NCBI GenBank assembly: GCA_019090565.1
Contig: JAHRVS010000224.1
Location: forward strand, 1 to 10,715
DNA length: 10,715 nt
Source of the DNA: Gammaproteobacteria bacterium
Lineage (GTDB): Bacteria; Pseudomonadota; Gammaproteobacteria; Pseudomonadales; UBA3067
Direction: 5' to 3'
The position numbers were made by a program, and so were the translations under genes. Numbering within the stretch: the first letter of the stretch is position 1; every line of letters begins with the position of its first letter. This document shows positions 5,941-10,715 of the stretch, piece after piece. The notes under the pieces were generated by a model. The model was not told where the DNA came from, made no database searches, and worked only from the letters and a program-made list of their open reading frames with translations.

Positions 5941-7719
5941 ATGGCAGACGAGCAATTCAATCTATTTTGTCAGCAGGTATTGGCGGGCAAGTGCGCGGTT
6001 CTTATGGCGGCGCTTGAACCAGACGGTAGGTCTTCTGATGTTGAGGGCTTGATGGCCGATGAGGAGCTGTATACAGCCTTGCACTCTCTGCAATTGGATG
6101 CTGACTACCTGGCATCTCCAGATCAGCCCGTACAGGCACTGCTCCAGTCCCAAGGTGTTTCTCTTTGTGGTTTATCTTCTGATTCCCGAGGAAAGCTTCT
6201 TTTTATAGATATTTTGTTTGAAAACATGTCCATAGATGAACGCTTGGATGCTTGTTTTGCAAGGCCCCTGCTGCAATTGAAAATAGTCCTGTGTAAATTA
6301 TTTGTTGTGGGGAAACTGTTTGAGAGTGATGAATCTGAAACGATTGAAACGCTGATCAATACTTTGGCAAACTTACTGATGGGTTGCTGGCCGAGAGATG
6401 CAGAGCCAAACATTCAAAAACGAAAAGAGGGTTTGTTAGAAATCACGCAGGTTATTTTGAAAAACTACTACGACGATTATGGGGTGATTGCGCGTCAGAC
6501 AGAAATTGTATGCCAAGTTGAACGCAAGCAGCAGCAAAGGGCGAAAAAGCTCGAACGCAGAAACATTGATGCTGAGCTTGGCCGCATAAAACTAGGTCAC
6601 AGTGAGGAGGTCATTGCGGACCTCTATAATAGCCATTTTGTGAAAATGCGTTTACCGCTTACGCTGTATGAGCTATTAACAGGAGTTTGGTACGACGTCT
6701 TATTACGAATTCTATTGCGGAAAAATGAAAATAGGGCGATCGAGATATTATGGCGCAAGGCTGCACAAGCGACGAGCTTGATGATGCGCTCAGTACAGCA
6801 GGGAGCCCACTTAAAAAGTTTTTTCTTGCGAGCCGAAAATCTGGATGATGAAGTGTCGTATATAATGAAGGAAATCGGCTATAAAGAAGACGACATTACC
6901 GAGCTTGTGAGTGGTTTGCTGCACTGCCAAAAAAACATGGTGGAGGGCGGGGATGAAGAGTATGTTCAGCCTGACTTAATAAAAAAGGGCCGGTATTTTG
7001 AAAAAGTGCATTTTTCAGTCAGCGGGCACTTAAAAGAAAAACTCTCGGAATTAGAGCTGGGTAACTGGTACTTGTACCAATCACCTGACAGTGAGAAAAA
7101 ACTTATAAAGTTGGCCTATAAAGATGAGCATATTGACCGAGTTTTATTTGTAAATATGAATGGAAAAATAATCTATCGGTCTTTCGATGAACTGGCTTTT
7201 CATCTTTCGGCGGGTTTTTTGAAGCCTATTCAGAGAGCGGGTTTTTTCCAGCAGCATGTTTCTCAAGTGCTTCTTGATTGTTGGAGTTTGGTTAATCAGG
7301 ACCAAGCAAAGTATCAGGATGAATCAGAACGAAGTGAAGTCAAAAGCAGGCATGCTGAGCAAGATAAAATTGCGCAGAAAACAACTGAAATAAGGTGTCT
7401 TAGGAATAAATTAGCGGGGCAGGGTGCTCGAAAACAAGCACTGAAAACAAACGAAAATGAAGCGGAGTCTCTATTACCGCTTGGCTCTTGGATTACAATT
7501 AGAAATGGTGATGCAAGGCCGCAGCATGCTAAGCTGGCGATTATAGGCGTGTCCTTGGGGGAGTTGGTTTTTGTTGACCGCACAGGGATGCGGGTTGCGA
7601 AATATAGCCGTCAGTCGTTTGTCGAAAAGATTAAAGAAGAAGAAATAAGCGTTCTTTTTGAAGGGGATGATTTTAACCTTCGGTTGGCGGGTGTTGTTGG
7701 GCGTTTATCTCGCACATGA
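5941..7719 (+). CDS. DUF1631-like protein with a duplicated C-terminal domain
   Basis: This is a 592-residue cytoplasmic protein with no signal peptide or membrane segment. The N-terminal two thirds are mostly helical, including a charged, coiled-coil-like stretch at about 190-220 (CQVERKQQQRAKKLERR). Two similar beta-rich modules follow. The first spans about 372-427 (LGNWYLYQ...KLAY...VLFVNMNGKI...SFDELAF). The second spans about 513-574 (LGSWITIR...KLAII...LVFVDRTGMRVAKYSRQSF). A charged, helix-prone linker at 455-505 joins them. The LG.W...KL....FV...G pattern and overall plan resemble DUF1631 proteins, which are often about 700 residues, so this one is somewhat short. The family's biochemical role is not established. 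The PilZ gene downstream suggests a cyclic-di-GMP-linked function. No clear ribosome-binding site precedes the ATG; later in-frame ATGs at 6004 and 6052 are possible but less likely. Confidence 0.65.
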   Translation: MADEQFNLFCQQVLAGKCAVLMAALEPDGRSSDVEGLMADEELYTALHSLQLDADYLASPDQPVQALLQSQGVSLCGLSSDSRGKLLFIDILFENMSIDERLDACFARPLLQLKIVLCKLFVVGKLFESDESETIETLINTLANLLMGCWPRDAEPNIQKRKEGLLEITQVILKNYYDDYGVIARQTEIVCQVERKQQQRAKKLERRNIDAELGRIKLGHSEEVIADLYNSHFVKMRLPLTLYELLTGVWYDVLLRILLRKNENRAIEILWRKAAQATSLMMRSVQQGAHLKSFFLRAENLDDEVSYIMKEIGYKEDDITELVSGLLHCQKNMVEGGDEEYVQPDLIKKGRYFEKVHFSVSGHLKEKLSELELGNWYLYQSPDSEKKLIKLAYKDEHIDRVLFVNMNGKIIYRSFDELAFHLSAGFLKPIQRAGFFQQHVSQVLLDCWSLVNQDQAKYQDESERSEVKSRHAEQDKIAQKTTEIRCLRNKLAGQGARKQALKTNENEAESLLPLGSWITIRNGDARPQHAKLAIIGVSLGELVFVDRTGMRVAKYSRQSFVEKIKEEEISVLFEGDDFNLRLAGVVGRLSRT

Positions 7720-7808
7720 CTGTCAGTGATACTAATCTGTTTTGTAACGATTCAGCTCACGCTCAAATTAGCGCATATAGACGTTAAAAAATGAGGAGAA
7801 CGAATTCA

Positions 7809-8174
7809 ATGGCACAAACTGGGGATGAGCGGCGTCGAGAGTACCGAGAGATGGAAGAGGTTTCTATTTTCCTTGAAACCGCTGCCCCGATGCCGGGCGA
7901 AGATGCAATTGGCAGCGTCGCACTGTGTGGGTCGCTGGATATCTCCCCGACGGGGTTAAGGATGAAGCTGGATCAGTCGTTGGCTCAGTTTGCTATTCTT
8001 CAGCTGGGCATTCAATTCGCAGATAAACGTCGTTTTCACCTGGTGGGCGAAGTCCGTTGGGTTAAAGATTGCGATGAAGGGTATGAGGTGGGTTTTGAAA
8101 TTCTTGAATCAGAACAAACCGATTTTACCGCATGGCAAACCTTGTTCGATGAGGAATCTTCTGCAGAAGGTTAA
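7809..8174 (+). CDS. Stand-alone PilZ-domain protein, predicted cyclic-di-GMP receptor
   Basis: This 121-residue protein consists almost entirely of one PilZ domain. Both parts of the cyclic-di-GMP-binding signature are present: RxxxR (R9 to R13 in ERRREYRE) and DxSxxG (D44 to G49 in DISPTGLR). The strands LVGEVRWV and GYEVGFEIL are typical of the PilZ barrel. It should bind cyclic-di-GMP and act on a partner protein in the cytoplasm. A start at ATG 7791 is possible, but AGGAG at 7794-7798 would then lie inside the gene; it sits 10 bases before ATG 7809, so 7809 is chosen. It follows the DUF1631-like gene by 89 bases on the same strand, and that protein is a candidate partner. The acidic end (DEESSAEG) is unremarkable. 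Confidence 0.85.
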   Translation: MAQTGDERRREYREMEEVSIFLETAAPMPGEDAIGSVALCGSLDISPTGLRMKLDQSLAQFAILQLGIQFADKRRFHLVGEVRWVKDCDEGYEVGFEILESEQTDFTAWQTLFDEESSAEG

Positions 8175-8216
8175 GGCCTTGTCATTAATCCCCATGCTCA
8201 GCTATTGGGCATCCCT

Positions 8217-8397
8217 GAAAATGTGTTTTTCATGCGAAAGCTGCATCATCGGTTAAGGCGCCGGCAAAACCGGCAGCCAGTATGCCGTGTGCATAAATGC
8301 TGTACTCGATTTCTATGCATATCTTATTCACTCGGCTTTGGCTTCCTGAGGGCTTCCTTGCTCTCAAGTGAAAGTCACTGTTTTTAGAGGCGACCTA
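8217..8397 (+). repeat. Dispersed intergenic repeat, copy 3
   Basis: This copy fills most of the gap between the convergent PilZ and ettA genes. It has the head (TGTGTTTTTCATGCGAAAGC then TGCATCATC), two internal hairpins and the tail (GGGCTTCCTTGCTCTC...CACTGTTTTTAGAGGCGACC). The second hairpin, TATGC-CGTGT-GCATA, is at 8281-8295. Because it lies between two gene ends, it cannot serve as a promoter for either neighbour here, which argues that the family is not simply a promoter element. Confidence 0.65.
8257..8278. repeat. GC-rich hairpin inside repeat copy 3
   Basis: GCCGG at 8260-8264 pairs with CCGGC at 8270-8274 across a CAAAA loop. GGC (8257-8259) and GCC (8276-8278) extend the stem past a single bulged A. 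No T-run follows, so a standard intrinsic terminator is not supported, although the hairpin could protect or end the PilZ transcript. In copy 1 the same place retains only GGTT/AACC pairing. Confidence 0.45.
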
Positions 8398-8410
8398 TTG
8401 AGCCTGAGGG

Positions 8411-10078
8411 TTACTGCAGTTTTTTGTATTTAATTCGAGTGGGTTTTACCTCATGCCCAGCAGAGCGCTTTTTATGGGCTTCGAATTCCGTGTAGTTGCC
8501 CTCGAAAAATGTCACTTTGCTATCCCCTTCATAAGAAATAATATGGGTGGCAATACGGTCTAAAAACCAGCGGTCGTGAGAGATCACAATCGCGCAACCA
8601 GGGAAGGCTAATAATGCCTCTTCAAGGGCGCGAAGCGTTTCCACATCCAAATCATTGGTGGGCTCATCGAGTAACAGTACGTTGGCACCCTGTTTTAATA
8701 GTTTGGCCAAGTGAACGCGATTCCTCTCGCCGCCGGATAAATCCTTGACCCGCTTTTGTTGGTCGCTACCGCGAAAATTAAATCGCCCGACATAAGCGCG
8801 TGATGACATTTCGAAGGAACCAATTTGTATAAAGTCACTGCCATCGGAAATTTCTTCCCAAACGGTTTTATCGCCCGCTAAAGAATCACGCGATTGGTCA
8901 ACATACGCCAATTGCACGCTTTCACCTATTTTTAGCTCTCCTTCATCGGCTTGATCTTGCCCTGAAATAAGGCGAAACAAGGTGGTTTTACCCGCGCCGT
9001 TTGGCCCAATGACGCCGACGATGGCACCCTTAGGAATATTAAAATTCAGGTCTTCATACAGCAGTTTGTCACCAAATTTTTTACTGACCCCTTTGGCCTC
9101 AATGACCAAGTCACCTAAGCGTTCACCTGGTGGAATGTAAAGCTCTGCAGTGGCATTGCGTTGTTGAAAATCTTTGGAAGACAGCTCCTCAAAACGGGCC
9201 AGACGTGCCTTGCTTTTGCTTTGGCGACCCTTGGCGTTAGAGCGCACCCATTCCAGTTCATTTTTAATGGTGCGCTTATGAGCGGTTTCTTGTTTTTCTT
9301 CTCGGTCAAGGCGCTCCTCTTTTTGTTCTAACCAAGAGGTGTAGTTGCCTTTATAAGGAATTCCGTGGCCGCGATCCAGTTCCAGAATCCATTCGGCAGC
9401 ATTATCTAAAAAGTAGCGATCGTGGGTAATGGCCACCACAGTACCCTTGAATTCGTGGAGAAAGGTTTCTAGCCAAGCGACACTTTCTGCGTCGAGGTGG
9501 TTAGTGGGCTCATCCAGCAGAAGCATGTCAGGGTTCGATAGCAGCAAACGGCACAGGGCTACGCGACGTTTTTCACCGCCGGACAACACCGTTACATCGG
9601 CATCCCAAGGAGGCAAACGCAGAGCATCGGCAGCGATTTCTAGTTTACGATCAAGCTCCCAAGCGTCGGCGGCTTCGATGGCGTCTTGCAATTCACCTTG
9701 CCGCGCGAGCAGGTCGTTCATTTCATCATCGCTCATGGGTTCGGCGAACTTGGCGTTAATCTCATCAAACTCTGTGAGCAGGGCTTTGGTTTCCTCCACG
9801 CCTTCTTCCACATTACCGCGCACGTCTTTTGCGGCGTTGAGTTCAGGCTCCTGTGACAAATAACCGATTTTAATACCAGGCATGGGCCGCGCTTCGCCTT
9901 CTATATCCGTATCGAGGCCAGCCATAATGCGCAACAGTGTTGATTTGCCCGAGCCATTCAGGCCCAGAACACCGATTTTGGCGCCAGGGAAAAAGGAAAG
10001 TGAAATATCTTTCAGAATTTGGCGTTTAGGGGGAACAATTTTACTCACCCGGTTCATCGTGTAAATATATTGGGCCAT
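8411..10078 (-). CDS. ettA: Energy-dependent translational throttle protein EttA (ABC-F ATPase)
   Basis: EttA binds the ribosomal E site and gates the first steps of elongation according to the ATP/ADP ratio. The 555 residues match the length of the E. coli protein, and the start MAQYIYTMNRVSKIVPPKRQ is characteristic. The first nucleotide-binding domain has Walker A GLNGSGKST (39-47), signature LSGGEKR (165-171) and Walker B LLLDEPTNHLD with catalytic E190. The second has GPNGAGKTT (358-366), LSGGERN (447-453) and LLLDEPTNDLD with E472. The inserted arm helices lie at about 95-139, and the charged linker that contacts tRNA and the ribosome at about 242-322. There are no membrane segments, as expected for ABC-F. 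All key residues are present, so it should be functional. No strong ribosome-binding site is visible before the ATG. A hemolysin III remnant lies 49 bases upstream on the same strand. Confidence 0.97.
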   Translation of the reverse strand: MAQYIYTMNRVSKIVPPKRQILKDISLSFFPGAKIGVLGLNGSGKSTLLRIMAGLDTDIEGEARPMPGIKIGYLSQEPELNAAKDVRGNVEEGVEETKALLTEFDEINAKFAEPMSDDEMNDLLARQGELQDAIEAADAWELDRKLEIAADALRLPPWDADVTVLSGGEKRRVALCRLLLSNPDMLLLDEPTNHLDAESVAWLETFLHEFKGTVVAITHDRYFLDNAAEWILELDRGHGIPYKGNYTSWLEQKEERLDREEKQETAHKRTIKNELEWVRSNAKGRQSKSKARLARFEELSSKDFQQRNATAELYIPPGERLGDLVIEAKGVSKKFGDKLLYEDLNFNIPKGAIVGVIGPNGAGKTTLFRLISGQDQADEGELKIGESVQLAYVDQSRDSLAGDKTVWEEISDGSDFIQIGSFEMSSRAYVGRFNFRGSDQQKRVKDLSGGERNRVHLAKLLKQGANVLLLDEPTNDLDVETLRALEEALLAFPGCAIVISHDRWFLDRIATHIISYEGDSKVTFFEGNYTEFEAHKKRSAGHEVKPTRIKYKKLQ

Positions 10079-10127
10079 AGTGTGGGGTCGCTGCTTAGAT
10101 AGTGAGAAATGTTTCGGTTAGATGAAG

Positions 10128-10379
10128 CTACCGAATAATGGCTTTGAGTGCAATGCAGTTGTAGAGAGAAGGCTTTACAGAGCCGCTGCCGCCGAGAACA
10201 AAAAGGTGCCAGATGGCGTGGTAGTACGGAAGGTGGTCACGGCTAAAAAACCAGGTGCTCAGCGTGAAGATGACATCACCGAGGGGCAAAAGTAGAAAGC
10301 TGAGGCCACTGAAGGAGGGTGACTGTAGCAGGGGGTAGGCAATGAACATTGCTAGCCAGCCCATTCCAATTTTAAGCAT
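10128..10379 (-). pseudogene. C-terminal remnant of a hemolysin III (HlyIII/PAQR) membrane protein
   Basis: The 83-residue frame reads MLKIGMGWLAMFIAYPLLQS, then a hydrophobic stretch FSGLSFLLLPLGDVIFTLST, then LPYYHAIWHLFVLGGS. This is the last third of HlyIII/YqfA-like proteins: the MGWLA helix, a second membrane helix and the H54xxxH58 pair of the terminal metal-binding helix. The family normally has about 200-220 residues and seven membrane helices, so four or more helices and the first conserved histidine region are missing. The frame runs back only to a TAA at 10410-10412, and the minus-strand translation I followed beyond it showed no HlyIII-like sequence. The end after GGS (GSVKPSLYNCIAL) also departs from the usual GS..HF pattern, so it may be altered too. 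The reading as a decayed gene is inference from family length. Confidence 0.65.
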
Positions 10380-10715
10380 TGGGCTAAGGCAGAGGGCGTT
10401 TTTACAGGTTTATTTTGAAGTATAAGGGCTTTAACAAGCGGTTGAAATTTCACTGGTTTGGCCTCTGTGGCGTTGAAATTAGACCCAAAAACTTCAGTGC
10501 GTTTCGCGGGGCAGGCGTTGGGCATTTGCTGGGTGTAAACCTCGCCTAATCTTGCCCTGTATCAGGCTAACCTCAGCAAGCTGTTACACTCGGCCACTGT
10601 TATTGCAAGAGGGTATCGTGTGCGCGATGGAGTTTCTTGGCGTGCTCACCGGCTTGAATGGCTATAAATCAGGGTGTGGGCTTGTGTTTCTGAGCTGTAA
10701 TGCTCTTTTTTTACA
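10380..10715. other. No convincing gene; short frame open to the right edge
   Basis: The first 230 bases show no recognisable coding sequence on either strand and none of the missing hemolysin III sequence. A GTG at 10618, 6 bases after GAGGG, opens a plus-strand frame (MCAMEFLGVLTGLNGYKSGC...) that is still open at 10715, and an ATG in the same frame lies at 10627. With only 32 codons visible and no recognised motif, it may be the start of the next gene or chance. Confidence 0.3.

Noticed and set aside
7990..8387. Two plus-strand frames over the end of the PilZ gene and repeat copy 3
   Set aside because: One is out of frame with the PilZ gene, whose motifs are clear; the other runs through the repeat and has Cys/Arg-rich composition typical of non-coding sequence.
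9429..10064. Plus-strand frames of 144 and 60 codons antisense to ettA
   Set aside because: They are Ser/Arg/Ala-rich shadow translations opposite a well-conserved gene with all ABC-F motifs.

Overview
The window looks like a piece of a gammaproteobacterial chromosome of moderate GC content. The best single marker is a full-length, 555-residue EttA of the gammaproteobacterial type. A DUF1631-like protein, a PilZ protein and outer-membrane porins with a short PstS-like partner agree with this. A marine or Cellvibrio-like gammaproteobacterium is a reasonable guess, but no ribosomal RNA or other taxonomic marker is present, so the placement is inference.

Layout. Positions 1-626 hold the right end of an IS30-family insertion sequence: the C-terminal two thirds of the transposase with its DDE residues, plus a candidate right terminal repeat. 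A 459-base gene-free stretch follows, with a copy of a dispersed intergenic repeat. Positions 1056-5245 form a same-strand cluster of four exported proteins: porin A, a short PstS-like periplasmic binding protein, porin B and porin C. The three porins are paralogues, and B and C are closest to each other. On the minus strand at 5321-5476 lies a small lysine-rich protein gene of 51 codons. Positions 5941-8174 carry a DUF1631-like protein followed by a stand-alone PilZ protein, a pairing that suggests a cyclic-di-GMP-linked function. On the minus strand, ettA (8411-10078) is preceded by the C-terminal remnant of a hemolysin III (HlyIII/PAQR) gene. The last 336 bases hold no convincing gene, only a short frame open to the right edge.

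The least expected structure is a dispersed repeat of about 180-215 bases. It has three full-length copies (about 768-958, 5684-5899, 8217-8397) and two 3'-end fragments (about 632-672 and 5260-5297), all in the same orientation and all between genes. It starts with a TTTTTC...AGCTGC-type head and ends in a TTTTTAGAGG-type tail. The left fragment abuts the IS30 end, so the insertion sequence may have landed inside a copy of the repeat.

Working together: the four-gene cluster probably serves outer-membrane and periplasmic uptake of a small, possibly anionic solute, with phosphate only a guess from the binding-protein family. The DUF1631/PilZ pair is probably regulatory. EttA tunes translation to energy status and is unrelated to its neighbours here. 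No classical defence system, CRISPR array, tRNA or rRNA was seen.
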